The position numbers were made by a program, and so were the translations under genes. From contig NZ_PPTF01000019.1 of NCBI RefSeq assembly GCF_002902845.1, positions 1 through 64,000 on the forward strand: DNA of 64,000 bases. The letters are read 5' to 3'. This document shows positions 50,987 to 58,351 of this stretch, piece by piece. How positions within the stretch are numbered: position 1 is the stretch's first letter; each line of letters starts with the position of its first letter. The DNA is from Chromobacterium sinusclupearum. Its GTDB lineage: Bacteria; Pseudomonadota; Gammaproteobacteria; Burkholderiales; Chromobacteriaceae. The notes under the pieces were generated by a model that saw only the letters and a program-made list of their open reading frames with translations, searched no databases and had not been told where the DNA came from.

Positions 50987-51263
50987 GGAAATGGAACAAT
51001 TCCAGGCTGACTTGCTGCAGTCGGTCAAGGAAATGAAAGCCGGCGAAGCCGCCCGCGTCACTAAAGTGGAGATTTCGCCCATAGCCGCCACTCGCGCCAA
51101 GGTGGGCCTGTCACAGGCCGCGTTTGCTGGCCTCCTGGGTGTCAGCACTCGCACCCTGCAAGACTGGGAGCAAAATAGGCGGCAGCCTACCGGCGCGGCA
51201 AAAACGCTGCTAAAAGTCGCTGAACAACATCCAGAAATTCTGCGAAATCTGAAAACTGCATAA
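50979..51263 (+). CDS. HTH antitoxin of the type II pair
   Basis: The 94-residue protein carries a C-terminal XRE-like HTH (IAATRAKVGLSQAAFAGLLGVSTRTLQDWEQNRRQPTGAAKTLL), typical of HigA/NadS antitoxins partnered with RelE-like toxins. I use GTG 50979, which has GAGG six bases upstream; an ATG at 50991 is possible. It would neutralise the toxin and bind the palindrome at 50635. Confidence 0.83.
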   Translation: MDKEMEQFQADLLQSVKEMKAGEAARVTKVEISPIAATRAKVGLSQAAFAGLLGVSTRTLQDWEQNRRQPTGAAKTLLKVAEQHPEILRNLKTA

Positions 51264-51569
51264 GTCCCCAACATTCGAACTTACAGTCGCTCGACTGTCT
51301 ACTTGTGAGCAAGACGACGGCTTCCTCCATACTGCCGCATCAAAGAATTGCTGGAGCCTCTGGACACAAGCCGTGGAACGAATACGACGCGTCCTCTTCT
51401 CCTTCAGCGCGCACCGTCACTCAATCATCGTCCATACAGCGGGTGCCACAGCCATGGCGGATCGCCCCTGCGCGGCATCCCTTTGCCTTGCTGGCCTATA
51501 GTGAAGCAAACCGTCCATCAGGCCGCTCCAGCCCTTGTCCACGCGGCCGGCAATCTGTGAGCTACGCCC
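51264..51569. other. Gap with a gene remnant and a palindrome
   Basis: ACAGTCG-CT-CGACTGT (51283-51298) may end the toxin-antitoxin transcript, though it has no T run. Beyond it lies the DUF1484-like fragment (51312-51367). The rest up to 51569 shows nothing else I can support. Confidence 0.6.
51312..51367 (+). pseudogene. Decayed fragment of a DUF1484-like gene
   Basis: Bases 51334-51358 are identical to 50453-50477 in the intact gene upstream, and matching extends with few changes to 51312 and 51367. The fragment covers the SRIKELLEPLD region. It shows that a second copy once existed, or that a recombination left the 3' part here after the toxin-antitoxin pair was inserted. Confidence 0.65.
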
Positions 51570-52811
51570 ATGCGCCTATTCGCCCTCTGCCTCGTCCTGT
51601 CTGGCCTGCTTGGGCAATCGGCATGGGCTGCGGAGCTGACTGCCGTGGTGTTATCGGTCAATCCTCAGCAGTATCTGGCCTTCCACAATGCCGCCCAGCA
51701 ATTTTCAGCGGCCCATCCGGCCATCAAACTCACGCTGCGTGTGGTCGAAAATGAGCAGTACAAGCGGGAGCTGCCAGCCATGCTGAGCAGCGCCAGCCCG
51801 CCCGATGTGCTGTTTATGTTTGGCGGCGTGGCGCTGACCGACGCCGTGCAAAAAGGCCAGTTGGCCATGCTGGACAGGCCCGGCCAGGCCAACGACTGGC
51901 AGCAGCACATGCCGCCGGCCCTGCTGCGCTTGGTGACGGTTGAGGGCAAACCGTATGGCGTGCCGCTCAGCTATTACCCTTGGGCCATTTATTACAACAA
52001 ACTGGCGCTGGCCAAGGCTGGCGTTGCGCCGCCCACCACCTTTGCCGAGCTGCTGGCCAGTTGTGACAGATTGCGGGCCGCGGGCGTGGCGCCCATTACC
52101 ATTGCCGCCAAGGATTTATGGCCATTGGCCGGCTGGTTTGACTATCTGGACTTGCGGATGAATGGCCTGGAGTTCCATCAGCAATTATTGCAAGGCAAGC
52201 TGTCCTGGCTGCGGCCGCAGCTCGCCCAGGTGTTCGCCGCCTGGCAACAACTGCGTGATCACCATTGCTATGACAGTGACAGCGCCGCGCTGGATTGGCG
52301 CGCGTCGCTGCCCATGCTCTATAACCAGCGCGCCGGCATGATGTTGATGGGCAGCTTCTGGACCGGGCAGCTGCCCAGCCGGAAAATCAATGAAATCGGC
52401 ATGATCGCCTTTCCAAAGATTGCCGCCGCAGAGAGCACCTATGAAGAAGCGCCCGCCGATGTGCTGGTGATGACGGCCAAGGCGGCCCATCGCCAAGAGG
52501 CGGAGCAATTCCTGCGCTTTTTTGCCACGCCAGCGGTTCAGGCAGCACTGGCCAGCGCCACCGGGCTTTTGCCAGCCCGGCAGGACGCGCCGGTGGCAAA
52601 CGCGCCGTTTTTACGGCAGGGCCGGACGCTGCTCAATCACGCCGGCGGGTTTTCCCAATTTTTTGACCGCGACAGCCATGCCGAATTTGCCGCCCGCGCC
52701 ATGCCGATCTTGCGTGAGTTTGCCTACGGCCAGCTCAGCGCCATGGAGGCTCAGCGCAAGCTGGAGGCCGAGCGCAATCGCGATTACGGCCCGTTAAGCG
52801 GCAAGCCATGA
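51570..52811 (+). CDS. Orphan extracellular solute-binding protein, family 1
   Basis: The 413-residue protein has a signal peptide (MRLFALCLVLSGLLGQSAWA) and a sugar-type (SBP family 1) binding fold: VVLSVNPQQYLAFHNAAQQFSAAHPAIKLTLRVVENEQYKRELPAMLSSASPPDVLFMFGG. GVPLSYYPWAIYYNKLALAKAG is the usual hinge region. No permease or ATPase gene is next to it, so it either pairs with distant subunits or feeds a sensor. The ligand is unknown. Confidence 0.85.
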   Translation: MRLFALCLVLSGLLGQSAWAAELTAVVLSVNPQQYLAFHNAAQQFSAAHPAIKLTLRVVENEQYKRELPAMLSSASPPDVLFMFGGVALTDAVQKGQLAMLDRPGQANDWQQHMPPALLRLVTVEGKPYGVPLSYYPWAIYYNKLALAKAGVAPPTTFAELLASCDRLRAAGVAPITIAAKDLWPLAGWFDYLDLRMNGLEFHQQLLQGKLSWLRPQLAQVFAAWQQLRDHHCYDSDSAALDWRASLPMLYNQRAGMMLMGSFWTGQLPSRKINEIGMIAFPKIAAAESTYEEAPADVLVMTAKAAHRQEAEQFLRFFATPAVQAALASATGLLPARQDAPVANAPFLRQGRTLLNHAGGFSQFFDRDSHAEFAARAMPILREFAYGQLSAMEAQRKLEAERNRDYGPLSGKP

Positions 52812-53107
52812 TCCGCGGCTAACGTCTTCGCACACGGCGGCCAAGCCCTGCCGCAAAGCGTCAGCCCCCTCGCTTGAGCAAACTGGGTGCTTTGACAATG
52901 ACGCCCAGCATCGCCGCGGCATGCTCGCTCCCGATTGTAAGTGCCATTTACTCGCAGCCAAGCCTCAGCCTGATTGGCTCCGCGCAACTCATGCCTTTCC
53001 CATCGCAGCCAGTCAGTCAAACACGGTTACACAAACGCCAAACAGCGTGGCGGACGCTTGTCATGCCGGGTCTTACACTGCCGCACCTAAAAAATAAATC
53101 AGTTCAT

Positions 53108-53631
53108 ATGAAAACATCCGTGATCATCATTTTGGGGGCGGCACTGGCAAGCGGCGGCTGCAGCAACATTACCGCCAAAGACGTCTTGATTGGCACCGCC
53201 GTAGTCGGCACCGTCGCCGCCGCCGGTTACTACGCCAACAAGCAGAGCAAGAAGCAACGCGAGCAAGAGCAGCAGCCGCGCATGCTGGCGGCCGCTGCCT
53301 GGACCTTGCCGGCGGCGCCAACGCCAACGCGCCGTTGCAACTATGGGACTGCCACGGCAGGGAGAACCAGCGCTTCCGGCTGGACAATGGCCAGCTCAAG
53401 TCCGGCAGCCTGGACGTGGCAGGCGCCGACCCGCGCCGCGGCGCGCGCGTCATCGCCTATACCTGCCACAACGGCAGAAACCAGCAATGGGAATGGGCCA
53501 ACGGCCAGCTGCGCAGCAAGCTGAATAAGCGCTGCCTGGATGCGGAAGGCGGCAACAGCCGCAACGGCACGCGCTTGCTGCTTTGGGACTGTCATGGCGG
53601 CGCCAACCAGCAATTCATTTGGCGCGCGTAA
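53108..53631 (+). pseudogene. Frameshifted lipoprotein with ricin-type lectin domain
   Basis: The first frame (MKTSVIIILGAALASGGCSN) encodes a signal with possible lipobox, a short helix (LIGTAVVGTVAAAGYYAN) and a charged linker. The lectin part lies in another frame: GRCLDLAGGANANAPLQLWDCHG, then two more QxW-type repeats (WDCHGRENQRF, NGRNQQWEW, WDCHGGANQQF), ending at 53631. The frames differ by two bases mod three and switch near 53270-53295. Joined, they would give about 174 residues: a surface lectin of the ricin B (beta-trefoil) type. A single-base error in the sequence is equally possible. Confidence 0.7.
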
Positions 53632-53639
53632 AGAACCGC

Positions 53640-53897
53640 TCAGCCCAGGCCGGCGCCGCACTGCGCGCAGAACCTTGCGCCGGGTCCGGCCTCTTGCCCA
53701 CACTGACCGCAAGGCGGCGGCTGCAGACTGATGCCGCAATGCTGGCAAAACCGCGCATGCGCTGCGTTGCCCTGGCGGCAAGAGGGACAGCCCTGCAAGG
53801 CCAGGGATGGCGGAGACCCCGCCGACGCTTGGCGATCATGGTGTGTGGATTCGTGATGTCCGTGGCGGCGGCCAAACCATTTGCCAAAATGCCCCAT
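53640..53897 (-). CDS. Small double zinc-ribbon protein
   Basis: The 85-residue protein has two C-x2-C...C-x2-C ribbons: CPSCRQGNAAHARFCQHCG (about 37-55) and CGQCGQEAGPGARFCAQCG (about 63-81). AAGGAG lies before the ATG. The N-terminus is His-rich (RRHGHHESTHHDR). Such double ribbons bind zinc and often mediate protein contacts. Its role is unknown. Confidence 0.72.
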   Translation of the reverse strand: MGHFGKWFGRRHGHHESTHHDRQASAGSPPSLALQGCPSCRQGNAAHARFCQHCGISLQPPPCGQCGQEAGPGARFCAQCGAGLG

Positions 53898-54014
53898 TGC
53901 TCATCTCCTTGTTGATTGAAGCCTGGGCGCATTTCACAGCCTGTAGCGGCTACAGGGTCAAGCTCCGTTTGGCAGTTTGATGCGTTCAAAGCCTGCCCTG
54001 CTGGTCGCCTCGCC

Positions 54015-54896
54015 TTACCGCGTCATCACCCCTAGCGCTTCCAGCGCGGCCTTGGCCGCATCCGCGATGACGGCATCGCTGTGCTTGATGTCTTTCTTGG
54101 ACGCGCGGGTATAAACCGCCATCACGATGGGCGCGCGGCCAGTGGGCCAGATCACCGCGTAATCATTGGCCGTGCCGTACACGCCGCAGGTGCCGGTTTT
54201 GTCGCCCACCGACCAGCCGGCCGGCACGGCGGCGCGAATGCGCTGGTTGCCGGTAGTGTTCCCCTTGAGCCAATCCACCAGCTGCTGACGCTGCGGCGCC
54301 GCCAGCGCCGTGCCTAGGGTCAGTTTTTGCAGGCTTTCCGCCACAGCGCGCGGGGTGGAGGTATCGCGTGCGTCGCCGGGTATGGCGGTGTTCAGCTCCG
54401 GCTCCCAACGCTCCAGGCGGAAAGTGCTGTCGCCGATGGAACGCATGAAGGCCGTCAGTCCGGCCGGGCCATCCAGTTGCTTCATTAAGACATTGGCGGC
54501 GGCATTATCGCTGTACTGCACCGTGGCCGCGCACAGGCCGGCTACCGTCATGCCGCTGGCCTGGTGCTTTTCCGAGATGGGGGACCAGACGATCAGGTCC
54601 TCCTTGCCGTAATGGAGAGTTTGATCCAGAAAGCCAGGTTTACTCTGGCTATGCGCCAGCGCGGAAGCAGCCAGAAAACCCTTGAACGAGCTGCACAGCG
54701 GGAAGCGCTCGTCCGCGCGGTAACTCACGGTGGCGCCTGAGCCGGTATCCAGCGCATACACCCCGATCTGGCCGCCGAAATCGCGCTCTAGCCTGGCTAT
54801 TTTCTGCTCGGGAAGATTGGCAGGCATGGCTGCGGAAAAGCCTGCCTGCGGCAATAGCAGGCAAGACAGCAAAACGAGGCGGCGGGACAGTCTCAT
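54015..54896 (-). CDS. Class A beta-lactamase of the KPC/CRP/CRH group
   Basis: The 293-residue enzyme has the same length as KPC and closely follows it along its whole course. Signal peptide: [22 protein letters not shown]. Active-site motifs: CSSFK (Cys68, Ser69, Lys72), SDN at 129-131, WEPELN with Glu165 and Asn169, and DKTGTCG with Lys233 and Cys237. Cys68 and Cys237 correspond to Ambler 69 and 238, the disulfide that marks class A carbapenemases; Trp104 corresponds to W105. Related chromosomal enzymes are known from Chromobacterium. A carbapenemase activity is thus likely but not shown. No mobile element flanks it, so it looks resident. AAGGAG sets the start. Confidence 0.93.
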   Translation of the reverse strand: MRLSRRLVLLSCLLLPQAGFSAAMPANLPEQKIARLERDFGGQIGVYALDTGSGATVSYRADERFPLCSSFKGFLAASALAHSQSKPGFLDQTLHYGKEDLIVWSPISEKHQASGMTVAGLCAATVQYSDNAAANVLMKQLDGPAGLTAFMRSIGDSTFRLERWEPELNTAIPGDARDTSTPRAVAESLQKLTLGTALAAPQRQQLVDWLKGNTTGNQRIRAAVPAGWSVGDKTGTCGVYGTANDYAVIWPTGRAPIVMAVYTRASKKDIKHSDAVIADAAKAALEALGVMTR

Positions 54897-54950
54897 CAGG
54901 AACACTCCTTCTTGAAGGTGGAAGTAGGATTCTGGCCCCACAACAAACCG

Positions 54951-54967
54951 CTTTCACCCCATGAAAG
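54951..54967. promoter_or_regulatory. Inverted repeat between the beta-lactamase and toxin genes
   Basis: CTTTCA-CCCCA-TGAAAG lies 55-71 bases before the beta-lactamase ATG in the 289-base divergent gap. It could be an operator; no AmpR-like regulator gene is present nearby. Confidence 0.35.
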
Positions 54968-55185
54968 TGTAACTGCCGTAACAGACTTGTTCTTGCCTCT
55001 CCGCATGTCCGGACTTGCCGCAGCCGTGGGCACTCGATACAGTCATGGCGATGGCGACCTTGGAGTATAGGCAGAGAAGCCAGTCTCTAAACGGTCCAAA
55101 CGGCCAAATGCCTTCAGCCCGATTTTTCCCTAGTGTGATGGGGCCGCCAGCCCGGAGCGGCCCACTTCACTCTCAGGGAGCCATC

Positions 55186-56304
55186 ATGCTCAAAACCATC
55201 ACACAAGGGGACGCCTCCCAATCGATTGATCTTGGCGATCAGGACATGCTGATTGCCGTGCTGAGCAGCAGCAACAACGCCCTGCTGACCGAGTCCTACG
55301 GCAATCTGCTGCGGCAGCAGCAAGCCCTGGCCGGCACCGGCATTGACAGCGGACTGGCCATCAAAATAGCCGCCTACCAGGGGCAGATGAACCACCAGGC
55401 TCAATATTTCCAGCAAAAAAATCTGTCCGGCCTGATCAATCTGATCACCTACGCCTCCAACTTTGCGGCCCTGGTCAGCGCCTTCAACAATGGTTTGTCC
55501 GCCGACGATCAACAGCTCTACGCGCTGCGTCAAACTTATGCCCAGCAACTCAACGGCTTGGCCGATCTGGCCGAGGACTACCAAGTGGGCGCCAAGGCAA
55601 CCAACACCCAGTACCAGGTGACGGTGGATAGCCTGAACCAGCTGATGGCGTCTTATGACCAATCCATCGTTCAATTGATCAATAGCTTGTCCGACGAAGC
55701 CAAACAGCTGAACAAGGACATCGACGCGCTGATCCAGGCCATTGCCGCCAATATCCAGGCCATTGTGGACCAGGGCGAAAAGGCCGGCGCCGGCGTGCGC
55801 GAGCTGGGCCTGGCTATTTTGTCCAGCCTGACCCTGAAAGAAGAGAAAGGCAAAGACGGCAAACCTGCGGCAAGCAAACCCGGCGACCAGGTGGAATACA
55901 TGGTATCCGGCATCACCGCCCTGACCGGCGGCATTGCCGGCTCCAGCCAGGCCGCCAAGGACCTGCGCAGCAATAATGACAAGCTTGCCACCGCCTACCA
56001 GGCGCTGGCGCAGGCCAATGCGATGATCACCGTCGCCAAGTCGGTGCAGGCGCAAACCCAGTTGTTTGTTGAAGCCTATCGCAATACGCAGCAAAAAGTC
56101 GTCCTGTTGCCCCAATCCTGGGGACAAATCGCCGGCGCTTTCCGCAAGTCCGCCTTCGCCTGGCAAAACCTCAACCCGGACGACGATCTGGCGCGCATCC
56201 GCCGCAATGTCTCGCTGTGCAATACCGAATGGCAATTGCTGGCCGGCCAGGTGGCCGACATCAAGGAAAGCTACGCCGGCAACGGCTCGCTTCCGCTTGC
56301 TTGA
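55186..56304 (+). CDS. Tripartite alpha-pore-forming toxin, component A (Ahl/Smh-like)
   Basis: The 372-residue, largely helical protein fits the ClyA/Hbl/Nhe superfamily. Long helices flank a head region (about 200-260) that includes LGLAILSSLTLKEEKGKDGKPAASKPGDQ and VSGITALTGGIAGSSQAAKD, only weakly hydrophobic, as in the hydrophilic lytic A component of Gram-negative systems. There is no clear signal peptide, as with ClyA. AGGGAG precedes the ATG. It is first of three genes, 23 bases before the next. Assignment is by fold pattern and operon. Confidence 0.75.
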   Translation: MLKTITQGDASQSIDLGDQDMLIAVLSSSNNALLTESYGNLLRQQQALAGTGIDSGLAIKIAAYQGQMNHQAQYFQQKNLSGLINLITYASNFAALVSAFNNGLSADDQQLYALRQTYAQQLNGLADLAEDYQVGAKATNTQYQVTVDSLNQLMASYDQSIVQLINSLSDEAKQLNKDIDALIQAIAANIQAIVDQGEKAGAGVRELGLAILSSLTLKEEKGKDGKPAASKPGDQVEYMVSGITALTGGIAGSSQAAKDLRSNNDKLATAYQALAQANAMITVAKSVQAQTQLFVEAYRNTQQKVVLLPQSWGQIAGAFRKSAFAWQNLNPDDDLARIRRNVSLCNTEWQLLAGQVADIKESYAGNGSLPLA

Positions 56305-56327
56305 CCCTTTATCCAAGGAGAACCAAC

Positions 56328-57413
56328 ATGATTCGAGAGAACCTTCCCGTCGACATGGGCCAAGGCATGGCCGGCCAATCTTCGCAATCGCTGCAAATCC
56401 AGACTTACTGCAACAGCGTGAAGCAACAGGTGCCGGTGGATTTCAGCCAGTTTCCCAACCTGAAAGACAACCAGGAACAGATCAATGCCGGTCTGGCCAC
56501 GGCCAAAGGCCATGCCGATCAATACCTGACGCAAATCCAGCCGCAGATCATCACCAACATCGCCAATATCGGCAATTACTACGCGCTGCAAAATGCCATC
56601 CCGACCGTGCTGCCTCCCGGCACCAGCAAGGCGGAATGGCTCAATACCCTGGCCGCCCTGCGCGACCAGGCCCAGTCATACCAGGCTTTGTCCAACACCA
56701 CCCGTCTGGTCATCATCAAGCTCAACGACAACCTGATCGTCGACTCCCAGGCCTTCATGAGCATCGTTGCCAATCTCAACACCAAGGTACAGGGCGATAA
56801 CGGCGTGCTGGCGCAACTGAACAAGGAAATCGACCAGATCAATTCGGCCATCACCGGAGCCATCGCCGGCATCGTGGCAGGCGGCCTGCTGGTGATTGGC
56901 GGCGCCTTCGTCACTGCCGTGGGCGCCGTGGCGGACTTTGTCACTGCCGGCACCTCCACCCCGGTGGTGATAGGCGGCGTGGCGATGATGGTGGCTGGGG
57001 CCGGCGGCATCACGGCTGGCGCCATCGTGCTGCACAACTCCTTGAACACCCGTCAGGACCTGTACCAGAAGCAAAGCAGCCTGAAGAGCGAAGTCCTCAC
57101 CGCGACCCAGATAGGCAACGGCTACCAGGGCCTGCAGGTGCAAGCGCAAAACGCCGTGACGGCCGCCACCCAGATGAGCAACGCCTGGGATGCGCTCACG
57201 GCTGACCTGGGCAGCCTGATCACCGACATCGACAAGGGCATCACCAGCCCGGATGCGCTGCGCCAGCTGTGGCTGACCGCAGCCAACACCACGGTGAAGA
57301 CCGTCCTGACCGACGTGAGCACCATCAAGAGCCAGATGGCCGGCATCTCCCCGCTGCCGGTGCCCAAAACCACCACTATCTCCGACTACATCGGCGCGCT
57401 GGCCGCCGCCTAA
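56328..57413 (+). CDS. Tripartite alpha-pore-forming toxin, component B (HBL/NHE family)
   Basis: The 361-residue helical protein has a long glycine- and alanine-rich hydrophobic hairpin at about 175-245 (AITGAIAGIVAGGLLVIGGAFV, VVIGGVAMMVAGAGGITAGAIVL) between two long helical parts. This is the membrane-inserting head of the Bacillus_HBL/AhlB type. Helices before (LINQLNKEIDQINSA region) and after (TRQDLYQKQSSLKSEVL) fit the coiled bundle. In Ahl and Smh systems B makes the transmembrane pore and A the hydrophilic lining. AAGGAG lies before the ATG. Confidence 0.82.
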   Translation: MIRENLPVDMGQGMAGQSSQSLQIQTYCNSVKQQVPVDFSQFPNLKDNQEQINAGLATAKGHADQYLTQIQPQIITNIANIGNYYALQNAIPTVLPPGTSKAEWLNTLAALRDQAQSYQALSNTTRLVIIKLNDNLIVDSQAFMSIVANLNTKVQGDNGVLAQLNKEIDQINSAITGAIAGIVAGGLLVIGGAFVTAVGAVADFVTAGTSTPVVIGGVAMMVAGAGGITAGAIVLHNSLNTRQDLYQKQSSLKSEVLTATQIGNGYQGLQVQAQNAVTAATQMSNAWDALTADLGSLITDIDKGITSPDALRQLWLTAANTTVKTVLTDVSTIKSQMAGISPLPVPKTTTISDYIGALAAA

Positions 57414-57423
57414 GTCCCCTCGC

Positions 57424-57447
57424 AGCCGGGCCCGTCCCGGCTGTTTT
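57424..57447 (+). terminator. Attenuator-like hairpin between toxin components B and C
   Basis: AGCCGGG-CCCGT-CCCGGCT is a perfect seven-base stem followed by GTTTTC, in the 54-base gap between the B and C genes. Partial termination here would lower C relative to A and B. Confidence 0.55.
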
Positions 57448-57467
57448 CTCATCTGGAGAACCCCAGC

Positions 57468-58268
57468 ATGGCAAACGGCATTCTCACTCAGGCACTGAAC
57501 AACCTGCTGCAAACCGAAGCCACCATCCGCGCCTTCCAAGGCTTGCCGGACAGCGCAGTCAGCATCCAACGCAATGCGGAACAAGTGGTGGACCAACTGG
57601 TGCCGCAAATCCGAACGCTGCAAACCGATACCCAAAGCGTGGGCCAGCGGCTGCAGTCGCAAGTCCAGGGCTTGCTGGCCAACTTCGATCAAGCCAGCCC
57701 GCAACAGATCAAAGACAGCGTCAGCCAGATGCAGGCCGAAGCGGGGCCGTTGTCGCAGCAGCTGCAAACGGTACAGCAGGCCTGCTTTTCCTCTAACAAC
57801 CAGTTGGCTAGCGACAGCCAGCAGCTGCAAGCCATCACTGCTCAACTACAGGCCAACATCGCCGGGCTGCAGTCCAACTTGGCCGGGGCGCAGCAGGAGC
57901 TGGACGCGCTGAACAAGAAAAAGCTGTATCTGATCGGCCTGGGCATACTCGGCCTGCCCGGCCTGATCGCCATGGCGGTCTTGTTGAGCCAGGCGCAGGA
58001 TAAGGTGAACAGCCTGGAAGGGCAGATCAAGTCGCTGCAAAGCCAGATCAACCAGCAGCAGAGCTTCCGCGACCAGACCAGCCACTTCAGCGGCGACATG
58101 TCGGACCTGATCGACAAAGTCGGCAAGATCAACAACAGCCTGCAGTTTGTATCCAGCGATCTGGTCAATGCGCTCAATGATCTGGACCAAAGCAACAAGG
58201 CTGCCGCCAAGGTCTTCCTCACCGCCGCATCCATGGAAATCAACACCATGTTGCAGGATGCTTCCTGA
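57468..58268 (+). CDS. Tripartite alpha-pore-forming toxin, component C (AhlC-like)
   Basis: The 266-residue protein is nearly all coiled helix, with many Gln/Leu heptads (QSVGQRLQSQVQGLLANFDQ, LQAITAQLQANIAGLQSNLA), and one short hydrophobic segment in the middle (LYLIGLGILGLPGLIAMAVLL, about 152-172). This shorter third component matches AhlC/SmhC in size and pattern. In those systems C binds membranes first and recruits B. No signal peptide is evident. TGGAGAA precedes the ATG. Confidence 0.75.
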   Translation: MANGILTQALNNLLQTEATIRAFQGLPDSAVSIQRNAEQVVDQLVPQIRTLQTDTQSVGQRLQSQVQGLLANFDQASPQQIKDSVSQMQAEAGPLSQQLQTVQQACFSSNNQLASDSQQLQAITAQLQANIAGLQSNLAGAQQELDALNKKKLYLIGLGILGLPGLIAMAVLLSQAQDKVNSLEGQIKSLQSQINQQQSFRDQTSHFSGDMSDLIDKVGKINNSLQFVSSDLVNALNDLDQSNKAAAKVFLTAASMEINTMLQDAS

Positions 58269-58310
58269 TGCGGGTAGACCAAATGCCACATTAGACGAGG
58301 ATGGAATGAC

Positions 58311-58340
58311 AGGGCCTGCACCCATGCCAGGCCCTTGTTT
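58311..58340 (+). terminator. Terminator of the toxin operon
   Basis: AGGGCCTG and CAGGCCCT form an eight-base stem with a nine-base loop, followed by TGTTT. It lies about 40 bases past component C and before the convergent FapA-domain gene. Confidence 0.65.
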
Positions 58341-58351
58341 GCTCCATGGCT

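Noticed and set aside
54897..55185. Possible mobile-element flank or AmpR-type regulator beside the beta-lactamase
   Set aside because: I looked for transposase genes, IS ends and a LysR-type ampR in the flanks and found none.
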